Notes under the pieces: generated by a model
Seen by the model: the letters and a program-made list of their open reading frames with translations, nothing else
The model's database searches: none
Told to the model about the DNA's origin: nothing
Translations under genes and position numbers: made by a program
Source: Burkholderiales bacterium
Lineage (GTDB): Bacteria; Pseudomonadota; Gammaproteobacteria; Burkholderiales; Burkholderiaceae_E
Direction: 5' to 3'
NCBI GenBank assembly: GCA_027487815.1
Contig: JAIYCW010000042.1
Location: 1 to 64,000, forward strand
Length of the DNA stretch: 64,000 nucleotides
Part shown: positions 8,811 through 17,852 of the stretch, piece by piece
How positions within the stretch are numbered: the stretch's first letter is position 1
Layout: each line of letters starts with the position of its first letter

Positions 8811-9687
8811 AATCACGGCTGAAGTGGGCTTGGTCGCTATAGCCGCAAGCAAAACCAATATGAGCGAGCGCCTGCTTACTCGACACCAGCATCTGCGCCG
8901 CATGCTGAGCTCTGGCACGCCCAAGGAGATCCACATACTTCACACCGAACTCACCCAGCCTGCGCTGCAGAGAGCGTCGGCTGATGCCCATCGCCTGCGC
9001 AAGGGTGTCCACCGAAGTATCGTCAGAAAGCCTAGAAGCCAGCCAGCTCACACAAGCCTCATCAATCCTTGTGGACTGCACAATTAAAATACTGGGTTCG
9101 ATGCTTACGGATTTCGGTCCGTGCACGGATGACCAGTTCAGTACCCAGTGCGCACTTACACCACGATCCACCACCTGTTTGATCGACACATGTGCGTCCT
9201 GAGGGAGTGGCCAGAGTGGGGCGTTATCGATTGATCGCGCTTCGATGCCCTCGACCCCACATCGCTGCAGAAGTGCAATAAGCACCCCGAGCACCACGAG
9301 GTCTTCAAACGGCGACGGCGCCGCTCCGCTTGTAAGGCTGACATGCCGATGCTCAAGTTTTTGTTCGCTATGAATCGTTTGCACAATGCGGTGCCGGGAA
9401 TGAACAAATCGCTCAAGTCTCAGCCATGCGCGCATGGTCGCAAGGGGCTGCCCCGTAAAGAGCAGTAAGGTCAATGTAGGGTCTTGCTTCACGTCGAGCA
9501 AGCCCTGCCCAAGCCGTAGCAAGTCTCCCAAGCCGCGTTGCCTAACCACCTGCTCAATGACCTCCCGCTTGGAAGCCAAAGGCACTGTTGCTCCTGAAGG
9601 GCTTTCGTTCAAAGTGAGGCTCATGCCAAGCCGCTTCGCCCCTGCCTGAAGCACTTTCACCATCGCGGCACTGGCAAAGTCACTCAT
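8740..9687 (-). CDS. AraC-family transcriptional regulator
   Basis: 315 residues. The last 90 or so form the AraC double helix-turn-helix: MGISRRSLQRRLGEFGVKY for the first motif and IGFACGYSDQAHFSRDFKRR with the LGLTPAQFR tail for the second. The N-terminal 200 residues match the 'Arabinose_bd' type domain found in regulators of lipid and aromatic catabolism. An AAGGAAGG ribosome site starts within and just after the stop codon of iorB, only 8 bases upstream of this start. The regulator is therefore probably the last gene of the boxD-bclA-MBL-iorA-iorB operon. It may control that operon or the neighbouring monooxygenase. The effector is unknown. Confidence 0.85.
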   Translation of the reverse strand: MSDFASAAMVKVLQAGAKRLGMSLTLNESPSGATVPLASKREVIEQVVRQRGLGDLLRLGQGLLDVKQDPTLTLLLFTGQPLATMRAWLRLERFVHSRHRIVQTIHSEQKLEHRHVSLTSGAAPSPFEDLVVLGVLIALLQRCGVEGIEARSIDNAPLWPLPQDAHVSIKQVVDRGVSAHWVLNWSSVHGPKSVSIEPSILIVQSTRIDEACVSWLASRLSDDTSVDTLAQAMGISRRSLQRRLGEFGVKYVDLLGRARAQHAAQMLVSSKQALAHIGFACGYSDQAHFSRDFKRRLGLTPAQFRDQRDRARQSQ

Positions 9688-9695
9688 AGCCTTCC

Positions 9696-11924
9696 TTAGG
9701 CGACAAAGCTAATCGGAAGACGTGTGGGCATAGGCTGACCCAGCGCGTCAAGGGCTCGCGCGATTGCGTTGGCAATGGCGCCGGCTCCCGCCACCATGGC
9801 TGTTTCACCTGCACCGGTTGAAGGCTGAGCAGAGTCGATTAATTCAATATCCATTGGTGGCATATCGGGCATGCGAGGCATACGATAAGCCCCCAAGGCG
9901 GTTGTTGTGATTTGTCCTTTTTCGGTCCCTAACTCTTCATGCAAGACCATCCCTATGCACCACACCAAATTGCCTTCAACCATGGCTCTCACCGTACGGG
10001 GATCAATCATCTGGCCGCAATCATGTACACACCACATGCGGGTTACCTCAACCAACTGTGGGCGCCCTCGAGCATCCAGACTCAACGCAATCTCTGCCCC
10101 CGCGCTCGCATAGCTCATCGCCTTATAAGACCCTGCGCCGATACCCCGGGCGATCACTGTTCGGCTAGCCGAAACTGCTTGTGCGGCGCTATCCATTCGC
10201 TTGCGCAATACTTGCAGACAATGCGCAAGGCGCTGCTGGTCGCCACCGGCTTTGGTCGAGCCCTTGAGGTGCTGCAGACGAAAATCAAAGGGGTCACGCT
10301 TGGATTTGCGCGCTGCTTGGTCAATCGCCATCTCGATTGCCAACACATTCGGGCCAGCACCCAGGCCCCTCCATGGCCCAGTTAGCACCGGTAGTCGAGT
10401 GAGCTTGAGACCGAGCTGTTGCCGCTCAAATTCATAGATGGGGGTATGGCCCCGCGAAGCACCATCATCACCAATAAGATTGGTTAGCCGTTGCATCCAC
10501 GGTGGAAGAATCGCGTTGGTAAAGAATACATGCGATGTGCTCAGATCATGACGCCAATCCGTAATCCGACCTTCTTTGCCCAGCCGGACCTGAACCCGCT
10601 GGGAGCTGGGTTGCCGGCCAAAAGCCGAAACAAACTCATCTTCACGAGACCACTGCACCTTAACCGGCTGGCCAAGTTTTATTGCAATCAGTGCGGCTTC
10701 ACGTTCAACCGTAGCAATGGTTTTTCCGCCGAACGATCCGCCGATACGCCGGCCGTGCACCTTCACCTTGGCCAACGCCAACCCGGTGTCTCTAGCCACA
10801 ACATCCCGGATGTAAAAGATATCCTGAGTGCCGCACCATAGCTCGATGCCATCGCCAACCGGTTGCGCGACAGCACAACGTGGCTCGATATACGCATGGC
10901 TAGCCAAGGGCACATCGAGGCGGATATCCACATCCCATTGACCTTGCGGCGCAAGCACTGATCCCTTGGATTGGGTGAAGCTTCCAGCAGCCCGAACCTT
11001 GTCGATATCTATCATCGCGATGACTTCATCGGAGGCAACCTCGGGTGCAGACCATTTGGCATTGGCGACTTGACGCATCGCTTGTAAAGCTCCCATGCGA
11101 GAGCTCACCAGCGCTGGCCCCAACAATTGAGGATGCTGCACGATGGCGATAAATCCCGGGATGCTGCGTAGCGCCGCTTCATCCCAATCCAGCAGCTTGG
11201 ATCGGAAAGCTGCGGTGTCTGGCCACGGGGATCGCAACACGGTGGCGTAAACCATTCGCGGCAAGCGCACATCAGCGGTGTAAAGCGGCAGGCCACGCAC
11301 AATAGCCTCATGATCGGGCACTGCTGCGCGAAGCTTCTCGGAGGATAGCGACGTCTTGGCCGCAAAGTAGCGCAATTGCTCAGGGGCTACTTCACGGGCT
11401 TTGAGGCGCAATCCCGGTTTTGAAAGCTCTGCAAGTGCGATAGGTGCGCGACCAGGGCCCAGCACTGCTTTATCGACGAGCTTCAATGACGCTACCGGTT
11501 GGCCTGAAACAAGGCTGGCACGCTCCAATACAGCTTCACGCAATACAAAGCAGGCTCTCGCAATCGGCAGTATCAACTCGCGAACACTATCGCTGCCTAC
11601 AGTCGCTTTGACCCGCCCGATATCATTGGTGCTTGGGTACTTCACCTCAATGGCTGAGGCTGACACCTGGAGCTCACGGGCACACACCTCGCGTAAAGCC
11701 CCGGAAACATTCTGGCCCATCTCAACCCGTGCAAGCCAAAGTATCCAGCCTCCGGTCTCACTGAGCTGCACCCAACCCATAGCATCGTCATTGGTGGGCT
11801 GCGGACGCTTGGGGATCGGGGGAATGATCGCGCAGCCCGAGAGAAAGGATACGCTTAAGCCAGCACCGGCAAGAATGGCCCGGCGTTGCAGGTTGATCTT
11901 GCGATCAGGATGCTTTGAGCTCAT
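9696..11924 (-). CDS. iorB: Exported molybdenum hydroxylase large subunit (IorB / xanthine dehydrogenase family)
   Basis: 742 residues from the ATG at 11924, which overlaps the iorA stop (ATGA). It binds the molybdopterin cofactor and hydroxylates a carbon next to nitrogen or an aldehyde carbon, using water as the oxygen source. Seen: a twin-arginine signal (Arg14-Arg15 in [11 protein letters not shown]) with a possible lipobox (LSGC, Cys31), the Mo-cofactor stretch [12 protein letters not shown], and the [12 protein letters not shown] motif with the catalytic-type glutamate near the C-terminus. No FAD (medium) subunit is encoded, as in isoquinoline 1-oxidoreductase and related aldehyde dehydrogenases, which are exported and pass electrons to a cytochrome. 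The substrate is unknown; benzoate-pathway neighbours suggest an aromatic aldehyde or N-heterocycle (inference). Confidence 0.88.
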   Translation of the reverse strand: MSSKHPDRKINLQRRAILAGAGLSVSFLSGCAIIPPIPKRPQPTNDDAMGWVQLSETGGWILWLARVEMGQNVSGALREVCARELQVSASAIEVKYPSTNDIGRVKATVGSDSVRELILPIARACFVLREAVLERASLVSGQPVASLKLVDKAVLGPGRAPIALAELSKPGLRLKAREVAPEQLRYFAAKTSLSSEKLRAAVPDHEAIVRGLPLYTADVRLPRMVYATVLRSPWPDTAAFRSKLLDWDEAALRSIPGFIAIVQHPQLLGPALVSSRMGALQAMRQVANAKWSAPEVASDEVIAMIDIDKVRAAGSFTQSKGSVLAPQGQWDVDIRLDVPLASHAYIEPRCAVAQPVGDGIELWCGTQDIFYIRDVVARDTGLALAKVKVHGRRIGGSFGGKTIATVEREAALIAIKLGQPVKVQWSREDEFVSAFGRQPSSQRVQVRLGKEGRITDWRHDLSTSHVFFTNAILPPWMQRLTNLIGDDGASRGHTPIYEFERQQLGLKLTRLPVLTGPWRGLGAGPNVLAIEMAIDQAARKSKRDPFDFRLQHLKGSTKAGGDQQRLAHCLQVLRKRMDSAAQAVSASRTVIARGIGAGSYKAMSYASAGAEIALSLDARGRPQLVEVTRMWCVHDCGQMIDPRTVRAMVEGNLVWCIGMVLHEELGTEKGQITTTALGAYRMPRMPDMPPMDIELIDSAQPSTGAGETAMVAGAGAIANAIARALDALGQPMPTRLPISFVA

Positions 11925-12397
11925 GCCCGCCCCCCTGCGATTCGGTTTGCAGCAAGCTTGATCGCTTCGCGAATGCGTCCGTAAGTACCACAACGGCACA
12001 AATTGCCAGCCATCGCATCATTGATCTGGGAGTCGGTCGGCCTGGGGAACTGCCTGAGAAGCGCTGCAGCTGACATGAGCTGCCCGGCCTGACAGTAGCC
12101 ACATTGAGCCACCTCCACATCCAGCCATGCCTGTTGCAATGCACCGAGCTCCAGGCCCGAGCTTAGCCCTTCGACAGTCGTAACCTGCTGGCCCTCGACC
12201 TGAGCACAGGCCAGCACACAAGAGCGCTGCGGCGCTCCATTGACGTGCACAGTGCAAGCACCGCAGGCCGCCTGCCCACATCCAAATTTGGTGCCAACCA
12301 GTCCGAGATCTTCACGCAAGACCCAGAGCAAAGGCTCAGTGGGTGCGACATTTGGTACGACTACCGCCTGTCGATTGATGGTGAATCGCAGTTCCAT
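11921..12397 (-). CDS. iorA: [2Fe-2S] small subunit of the molybdenum hydroxylase
   Basis: 158 residues, the usual length for this subunit. Both iron-sulfur clusters are fully ligated: Cys40, Cys45, Cys48 and Cys60 form the plant-ferredoxin-like cluster, and Cys99, Cys102, Cys134 and Cys136 form the C-terminal helical cluster. It relays electrons from the molybdenum centre of IorB to an outside acceptor. It has no signal peptide of its own, so it would be exported by riding with the twin-arginine signal on IorB, as known for this family. Translation is coupled to iorB through an ATGA overlap. It lies 128 bases downstream of the metallo-hydrolase gene. Confidence 0.92.
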   Translation of the reverse strand: MELRFTINRQAVVVPNVAPTEPLLWVLREDLGLVGTKFGCGQAACGACTVHVNGAPQRSCVLACAQVEGQQVTTVEGLSSGLELGALQQAWLDVEVAQCGYCQAGQLMSAAALLRQFPRPTDSQINDAMAGNLCRCGTYGRIREAIKLAANRIAGGRA

Positions 12398-12486
12398 AAA
12401 CAGTGCCTCAAGATTGAACTTGCATCACTGTAGGAGTACCCGGCCTAAAGGTATTGAATAATTGCGCCAATGCCACCGCAAGGCTT

Positions 12487-12509
12487 GGGCGGTGAATCAC
12501 TCACCGCCC
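12487..12509. repeat. Perfect 9-bp stem-loop between the hydrolase gene and iorA
   Basis: GGGCGGTGA (12487-12495) and TCACCGCCC (12501-12509) form a perfect stem with a 5-base loop just after the stop of the exported hydrolase gene. No T-run follows on the minus strand, so it is more likely an mRNA-stabilising or attenuating hairpin within the operon than a full terminator. Confidence 0.5.
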
Positions 12510-12525
12510 GAATCAAACTCGAAAC

Positions 12526-13497
12526 TTAAGCAACCGGCTTGAAATCGTACCCGTTACCAAGCTTCTCAATCCGACCAAACGCCGGGAAGGGGAAGTGGTA
12601 GCCACCAGCCATCATCTTTTCATTTACCACCATCTCGAAAGTGCGCCGACGAGCATCCCGAGCGGCCTCGGGATTCATGTCGAACTGCACTGCCCAGTCG
12701 GGATTACGGGCAAACAGCGACGGGATATTGGTGATGTCGGCCACATAGGCAAACTTCTCACCACGGCTTTGAGCCACAAACAAGGAGTGGCCTGGCGTGT
12801 GACCATAAGCGGCCATGGCCGTGATGCCGGGTACGATTTCCCGACCCGCTTCAAATTGCAGCAACTGATCGGCGCTCAATCCACCAAACACCCGACGCAC
12901 CGCTCCAAACGCGCCGCGCATGCCTTCAGGGGCTGCATTCATACGCGCATCGTCCATCCAGAAAGCGTGCTCGACACTTGGCACCATGATCTTGGCATTC
13001 GGATACACCAGTTGACCGGCTTTATTGCGCAAGCCATTGATATGGTCGCCGTGATAGTGGCTGATCACCACGGTGTCGATGTCTTCGACCTTGAATCCGG
13101 CAGCATTCAGATTTTGCTGAAGGCGTCCGGTGGTTGGAGCACCGTTGTCCGCAAAGCCTGTATCCAAAAGAATCCGGCGATTACCAGCCACTACCAAAAA
13201 GGCGGTGAAAGGAATGTCGATATAGTCGGTTGGCAAGCCCTGAGTGCGCAGCAGCTCTTGCACCTGATCCAACGGCGCATTGCGCACAAACTCAGCGGCC
13301 AATGGGCGACGCACCACGCCATCATTAAGCGCAATGATCTCGATATCGCCTACTTTTTGCTTTCGAAAGCCCACCTGCACGACGCTGGGCGCGCCGATGT
13401 TAGCTGCGTTTTGCGCGAGCAGGGGAACATAAGATCCAGCCAGATAAGCTGCAGTGGCGGCACTGCCCCCAACAATAAAATCACGTCGACTAAGCAT
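12526..13497 (-). CDS. Exported metallo-beta-lactamase-fold hydrolase
   Basis: 323 residues. The N-terminus MLSRRDFIVGGSAATAAYLA is a clear twin-arginine signal (SRRDF), so the folded, metal-loaded enzyme is exported to the periplasm. The metal-binding HYHGDH motif and the preceding LLDTG strand identify the MBL fold. Members hydrolyse esters, lactones, thioesters or phosphoesters; the family does not fix the substrate. The gene sits between benzoate-CoA ligase and a second twin-arginine enzyme (IorB). A joint periplasmic job on an aromatic ester, lactone or amide is a reasonable inference. Its Arg-rich start and good family alignment support the ATG at 13497. It could also be a quorum-type lactonase unrelated to the pathway. 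Confidence 0.85.
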   Translation of the reverse strand: MLSRRDFIVGGSAATAAYLAGSYVPLLAQNAANIGAPSVVQVGFRKQKVGDIEIIALNDGVVRRPLAAEFVRNAPLDQVQELLRTQGLPTDYIDIPFTAFLVVAGNRRILLDTGFADNGAPTTGRLQQNLNAAGFKVEDIDTVVISHYHGDHINGLRNKAGQLVYPNAKIMVPSVEHAFWMDDARMNAAPEGMRGAFGAVRRVFGGLSADQLLQFEAGREIVPGITAMAAYGHTPGHSLFVAQSRGEKFAYVADITNIPSLFARNPDWAVQFDMNPEAARDARRRTFEMVVNEKMMAGGYHFPFPAFGRIEKLGNGYDFKPVA

Positions 13498-13592
13498 GCT
13501 AACTCTCCTTCAAAAAGCATCGCGAAACGGATGGTAACGCGAAGCCAATAGTCGAGTACGGTGCCGCGCGAACTTCGCGCAAAACTGCGGGT

Positions 13593-15185
13593 TTACCCGA
13601 TACTGGGGCGGGTAGCCTCAAGCTCACGCAGCTTGAAACGCTGGATTTTTCCAGTAGCGGTTTTAGGCAGCTCATGCACAAAAACAATGCTGCGCGGATA
13701 CTTGAAAGGTGCCAGGCGATCTTTTACAAAAGCCTTAAGCTCGGCTTCGTCAGCCTGCTGATCCGCCTTGAGCACAACGAAAGCTTTCGTCTTGATCAAG
13801 CCCTGCTCATCATTCACACCAATCACTGCAGCCTCAAGGACCGCCGGATGCTGCACCAGAGTTGCCTCGACTTCGAAAGGCGACACGTAGATGCCGCTCA
13901 CCTTGAGCATATCGTCGCTACGCCCGCTGTAGGTATAGCTCCCGTCATCGTTACAGATGTATTTGTCGCCGCTTTTTGTCCATGCACCCTGAAAGGTTTC
14001 ACGCGACTTTTCGCGATTCGACCAATACATCAAAGCAGCGCTGGGGCCCTTGATAAACAGATCACCCGTTTCTCCCTGGGGCACGGGCTGCCCGTCATCC
14101 CCACGCAATTCGACGGTATAACCGGGCACTGGCCAGCCGGTAGTTCCGTAGCGCACCTTTCCAGGCCGATTGGAAAGAAAGATATGCAGCATCTCGGTGG
14201 AACCAATGCCATCAATAATTTCAACGCCAAAGTGTGCTGTGAAGCGCTCACCAATATCGGCGGGCAACGCCTCGCCAGCTGACGAAGCCAGGCGCAGCGC
14301 CACGTCACTTCGAGCTGGAAGTTTGGGCGAGGCCAGCATCCCCGCAAATCCTGTGGGTGCACCAAAGAACACCGTCGGTTTGGCCTCCACCCAGCGCTTG
14401 AAGGTGGCCTCAGGTGTGGGGCGTTCGGCCATCAAAACTACGGTGGCCCCAACACTTAACGGAAAGCTCAGCGCATTGCCCAGGCCATACGCAAAGAAAA
14501 GCTTTGCTGCAGAAAACACAATGTCATCGGCACGCAGACCCAACACCGCTTTGCCATAAAGCTCAGCGGTCCAGTACAAATTCGCATGGGTGTGCACCGT
14601 GCCCTTGGGTCTTCCGGTGGAGCCCGAGGAATAGAGCCACAATGCAGGGTCATCGCTATCCACAGCCGCCGGATAGCCGGGCTCGCATGCGCCGATCCAT
14701 TCCTCAAAACGTGCCACTGGCAAACCTGCAATTGCCCCAGGTGTGTTCACACCTGCATTCACTACAAGTACTTGGCGAACCTCATGACCAGGCTCGGCAA
14801 GTGCGCCAGCCAACACACCGATCAATGCATCAGACACGACCACCAGCTGTGCGCGGCTATGCTGCAGCATGTAGGCATAGTCGGCAGCAGTAAGCAGAGT
14901 GTTGACAGCGACCGGCACTACGCCAGCATGCAGAGCGCCAAGGAAAGCAATCGGCCAGGCGGTGCAGTCGTGCATGAGGATCAGCACCCGCTCTTCACGC
15001 CTGACACCCGCATTGCGCAAGGCCGCTCCACACTGCCGCACCGCTTTGTCCAGCGCACTGTAAGAGAGCGCTCCGTGATCATCGATGAAGGCTATTTTTT
15101 CCGGGCGCTTCGCGTTGAGATCAAGCAGATGCTGCGCGAAGTTAAACATCTTCGGCGGTGCTTGTACTCCTGCCAACTCATTCAT
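13593..15185 (-). CDS. bclA: Benzoate-CoA ligase
   Basis: 530 residues, typical for benzoate-CoA ligases. It activates benzoate with ATP and CoA to benzoyl-CoA, the entry step of the box pathway. The P-loop LYSSGSTGRPKGTVHTH, the YSGRSDDMLKVSG hinge and the C-terminal GKIQRFKLRE with the adenylation lysine (Lys513) are intact. The N-terminal NFAQHLLDLNAKRPEKIAF block is characteristic of the benzoate/hydroxybenzoate-CoA ligase branch. It lies 59 bases downstream of boxD on the same strand and is part of the divergent half of the box locus. Confidence in benzoate rather than a substituted benzoate rests on the flanking boxABCD genes. Confidence 0.93.
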   Translation of the reverse strand: MNELAGVQAPPKMFNFAQHLLDLNAKRPEKIAFIDDHGALSYSALDKAVRQCGAALRNAGVRREERVLILMHDCTAWPIAFLGALHAGVVPVAVNTLLTAADYAYMLQHSRAQLVVVSDALIGVLAGALAEPGHEVRQVLVVNAGVNTPGAIAGLPVARFEEWIGACEPGYPAAVDSDDPALWLYSSGSTGRPKGTVHTHANLYWTAELYGKAVLGLRADDIVFSAAKLFFAYGLGNALSFPLSVGATVVLMAERPTPEATFKRWVEAKPTVFFGAPTGFAGMLASPKLPARSDVALRLASSAGEALPADIGERFTAHFGVEIIDGIGSTEMLHIFLSNRPGKVRYGTTGWPVPGYTVELRGDDGQPVPQGETGDLFIKGPSAALMYWSNREKSRETFQGAWTKSGDKYICNDDGSYTYSGRSDDMLKVSGIYVSPFEVEATLVQHPAVLEAAVIGVNDEQGLIKTKAFVVLKADQQADEAELKAFVKDRLAPFKYPRSIVFVHELPKTATGKIQRFKLRELEATRPSIG

Positions 15186-15244
15186 GGGGTCTCCGATCTT
15201 GTGGTTTATCTTGGGTGGCCATCAAGCAGGTAAAACTCGAGGTG

Positions 15245-16786
15245 TTAAAGCAAGCCCAGCACCGCCGTACTTGCCTGGATTGCAGCGCGGCGATGATAGA
15301 AGTTGAGCGCCCTGACTCCGCCGAGCTCCTCACCGCCCCCTGCGCGCCCTGGGCCACCATGCAGCGATTGGGGCATCACGTTGCCATGTCCGGTTTGAAG
15401 CGCAGCCACATCCGGACTGATGACATGCACCCGACCATGCGAATCGGCAAGCTCAGCGCTGGCATGAGCAAGCGCTGCAGGATCCGAGCCATACACCGAA
15501 GCCACCAGTGAGCCCTGCCCACGACGAATCAGGTGCAAGGCATGGGCGATATCGCGATAGGGCACCAGAGTAGAGACCGGACCGAACACTTCAACCTCAT
15601 GAATGATCGATGCCGTATCCCCGTTATCCACGCCAAGCAGTGTGGGGCCCACACAGCAAGCGAGCGCCGGGTCGGCATCAATCAAAGGCATAGTCGAGCC
15701 GTCATGCAATACACGGGCCTGGGTCTTAAGCAAGGCAAGCCCTTCTTGCACTGCATTGAACTGAACCCGGCTAACCAAGGATCCCATGCGCACAGCTTCG
15801 TTGCGCGGATTGCCAAGGGTGGTCTTTGCAAGTCGCGCGCCAATCGCTTGAGCGGCTTTCTCATACATTGCTTGCGGCACAAACACCCGTCGAATCGCAG
15901 TGCACTTCTGGCCCGATTTCACCGTCATTTCACGTGCGACTTCCTTGGCCAGCAAATCCAGCCCAGCCTCATCAGCTTCGTCGGGCAAAAGCAGGGCCGA
16001 GTTGATTGAATCGGCTTCGATATTCACGCGCACCGAGCCATGGGTGACGGCACGATGGCTACGAATCACCGCTGCAGTGTCCGCCGAGCCAGTGAATGAA
16101 ACCACGTCAAAAGGCTGCAATTGATCCATCAAGCCAGCCGAGCTTCCGCAGATCACCGACAGCGCACCAGGCGGCACAATCCCGGCATCCACCACATCTT
16201 TCACCATGCGTTGCGTGAGCCACGCAGTAGCTGTGGCAGGCTTCACGATCACCGGCACACCCGACAACAGAGCAGGCCCGGCCTTTTCCCACAACCCCCA
16301 GCTCGGAAAATTGAAGGCATTGATAAAGAGCGCAACGCCCCGCGTGGGGACCAACACATGCTGTGATTGAAAGAGCGGATCCTTGCCAAGCCGTGCGGCC
16401 TCGCCATCAAGAAGATAGCGGCGATCCCCCAAACCCTCCCCCATCTTGGCGTAGAGTCCTAGGGTAAAGATGCCGCCATCGATATCGACAGCAGAATCAT
16501 TTTTCACGGTTCCGCTGTTGGCGGTAGCAATATCGTAGTAAGCATCCCGGTTAGCCTGGAGGGCTTTGACTATGGCACCAAGCATGGCGCCGCGTTCGCG
16601 ATAGGTCAAGGTACGCAATGCCGCACCGCCCTGCTGCCTGGCGAAATCAAATCCACTCGCAAGATCCAGCCCCGAGGCATCAACGCGAACCAACTCATCG
16701 CCGAGCACCGGATCAAAGAGTGCTGTGCCCGCGCCTTTGCCGCCTTGCCACTGACTCGCCCAAAAGTTGGAAAGAAGTTCCGTCAT
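15245..16786 (-). CDS. boxD: 3,4-dehydroadipyl-CoA semialdehyde dehydrogenase (BoxD)
   Basis: 513 residues, an aldehyde dehydrogenase family enzyme that oxidises the ring-opened aldehyde made by BoxC to 3,4-dehydroadipyl-CoA with NADP+. Seen: FINAFNFPSWGLWEKAGPAL near the cofactor site, SFTGSADTAAVI, the NIEADSINSAL region, and the catalytic cysteine in SGQKCTAIRR. The sequence resembles the PaaZ/BoxD branch rather than ordinary betaine or succinate semialdehyde enzymes. It is the first gene of the leftward operon and starts 86 bases from boxR on the other strand. That gap holds an operator-like site, so it is probably under BoxR control. Confidence 0.92.
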   Translation of the reverse strand: MTELLSNFWASQWQGGKGAGTALFDPVLGDELVRVDASGLDLASGFDFARQQGGAALRTLTYRERGAMLGAIVKALQANRDAYYDIATANSGTVKNDSAVDIDGGIFTLGLYAKMGEGLGDRRYLLDGEAARLGKDPLFQSQHVLVPTRGVALFINAFNFPSWGLWEKAGPALLSGVPVIVKPATATAWLTQRMVKDVVDAGIVPPGALSVICGSSAGLMDQLQPFDVVSFTGSADTAAVIRSHRAVTHGSVRVNIEADSINSALLLPDEADEAGLDLLAKEVAREMTVKSGQKCTAIRRVFVPQAMYEKAAQAIGARLAKTTLGNPRNEAVRMGSLVSRVQFNAVQEGLALLKTQARVLHDGSTMPLIDADPALACCVGPTLLGVDNGDTASIIHEVEVFGPVSTLVPYRDIAHALHLIRRGQGSLVASVYGSDPAALAHASAELADSHGRVHVISPDVAALQTGHGNVMPQSLHGGPGRAGGGEELGGVRALNFYHRRAAIQASTAVLGLL

Positions 16787-16837
16787 GCTTGCCTCGCTAA
16801 TTGGTTTAAACCTGTCCAGTGAAAGGGCGCAGGACGC

Positions 16838-16866
16838 TTGCTGGCCACTGGGAAATGCACTATCGT
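16838..16866 (+). promoter_or_regulatory. Candidate boxR promoter giving a nearly leaderless transcript
   Basis: TTGCTG (16838-16843) and TATCGT (16861-16866) are spaced 17 bases apart. Transcription from this pair would begin around 16873, the A of the chosen boxR ATG, so the message would have little or no leader. The -10 lies inside the first BoxR-like operator, as expected for autorepression. This is a by-eye prediction; TATCGT is only a 4 of 6 match. Confidence 0.4.
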
Positions 16867-16869
16867 GCG
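16856..16869. promoter_or_regulatory. BoxR-like operator site 1 (TGCA-N6-TGCG)
   Basis: The core GCACTATCGTGC (16857-16868) is an imperfect palindrome fitting TGCA-N6-TGCA at 7 of 8 fixed positions. That spacing is, from memory, the one described for BzdR and BoxR operators in Azoarcus. It lies in the boxD-boxR divergent gap and overlaps the candidate boxR -10. Confidence 0.6.
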
Positions 16870-16872
16870 TGC

Positions 16873-17838
16873 ATGAACTCTACCGCTCCGCAAGCATCGA
16901 CTTCGAGCACTATAGTGCACGAGCCCACACCTCAGCAAGCCGAAGCAGCATCCGACCAGGAAAAACACCCGTTGCTGGTGAGCCTGGGCGACAAGGTCCG
17001 CGAGCTGCGCACCCGTCGGCCCATGACCCGCAAAGCTCTAGCCCAGGCCGCTGACGTCTCTGAACGCCACTTGGCTAATCTTGAATATGGCACGGGCAAT
17101 GCTTCCATTCTGATCCTTCATCAGGTGGCCCAAGCGTTGCAATGCTCGCTCGCTGAATTGATTGGCGATATGACCACCCGTTCTGCTGAATGGCTTCTGA
17201 TTCGCGAGCTGTTGGCCGAGCAGGATGAAGCGGGATTGCGCAAGGCGCGCATGGCACTCACCGAGATGCTTGCCACCCATGCACCTGACCTCGAAGCACG
17301 CAAGCGTCGAATCGCCTTGATTGGCCTGCGCGGCGCGGGGAAAACCACCCTGGGTCAGATGCTGGCCGAACACCTCGACTTGCCCTTTATTGAGCTGAGT
17401 CGTGAAATCGAAATTCTGGCCGGCTCACCCGTGAGCGAAATACAGGCCATGTTTGGCGTAAATGGGTATCGGCGCTACGAGCGGCGGGCTCTGGATCACG
17501 TCATTCAAGCCTATCCACATGCGGTCATCGCCACTCCGGGTGGCCTGGTGGCCGATCCTGGCAGCTTTAGCCAATTGCTTCAGCACTGCACCACAATTTG
17601 GTTAAAGGCCGACCCGGCCGATCATATGAATCGCGTGACCGAGCAAGGCGATTTGCGGCCGATTGCCGCCAGTCAGGAGGCGATGGAGGACCTGAAAGCA
17701 ATCCTGGCCGGGCGCTCGGCCTTCTATGCCAAAGCGGAGTACAGCCTAAACACAAGCGGCCAATCCCTGGAACAAGCCTTCGCTAGCTTGAAGCAGATCG
17801 CACAGCAAGCCGCCGGACAAGCCAGCCGTAAAGAATGA
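16873..17838 (+). CDS. boxR: BoxR, XRE-type repressor with shikimate-kinase-like effector domain
   Basis: 321 residues. The N-terminal helix-turn-helix (about 36-98; ALAQAADVSERHLANLEYG) is followed by a short linker and a shikimate-kinase-like domain with an intact Walker A loop (GLRGAGKTT, Lys157). In studied relatives (BzdR, BoxR) this domain binds benzoyl-CoA and releases repression of the box genes. It stands alone between the divergent boxD operon and boxCBA, the classic position. In-frame ATGs lie upstream at 16819 and 16855; I prefer 16873 because the upstream residues are not family-like and an operator and candidate promoter lie there. One operator-like palindrome is inside its own coding sequence. 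Confidence 0.92.
   Translation: MNSTAPQASTSSTIVHEPTPQQAEAASDQEKHPLLVSLGDKVRELRTRRPMTRKALAQAADVSERHLANLEYGTGNASILILHQVAQALQCSLAELIGDMTTRSAEWLLIRELLAEQDEAGLRKARMALTEMLATHAPDLEARKRRIALIGLRGAGKTTLGQMLAEHLDLPFIELSREIEILAGSPVSEIQAMFGVNGYRRYERRALDHVIQAYPHAVIATPGGLVADPGSFSQLLQHCTTIWLKADPADHMNRVTEQGDLRPIAASQEAMEDLKAILAGRSAFYAKAEYSLNTSGQSLEQAFASLKQIAQQAAGQASRKE
16906..16919. promoter_or_regulatory. BoxR-like operator site 2, inside boxR
   Basis: GCACTATAGTGC (16907-16918) is a perfect 12-bp palindrome within codons 12-16 of boxR. It reads AGCA-N6-TGCA and shares the CTAT core with site 1. The two sites are exactly 50 bases apart, close to five DNA turns, so one dimer pair could bind on the same face. 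Confidence 0.55.
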
Positions 17839-17852
17839 CCTCTTTGGCAAGA

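Noticed and set aside
12595-13551. 318-codon frame antisense to the exported hydrolase gene
   Set aside because: The hydrolase on the other strand has a clear signal peptide and metal motif; this frame has no recognisable domain.
13566-13580. GCGCGAA/TTCGCGC hairpin after the benzoate-CoA ligase gene
   Set aside because: A perfect stem but a one-base loop and no T-run on the minus strand; not a convincing terminator.
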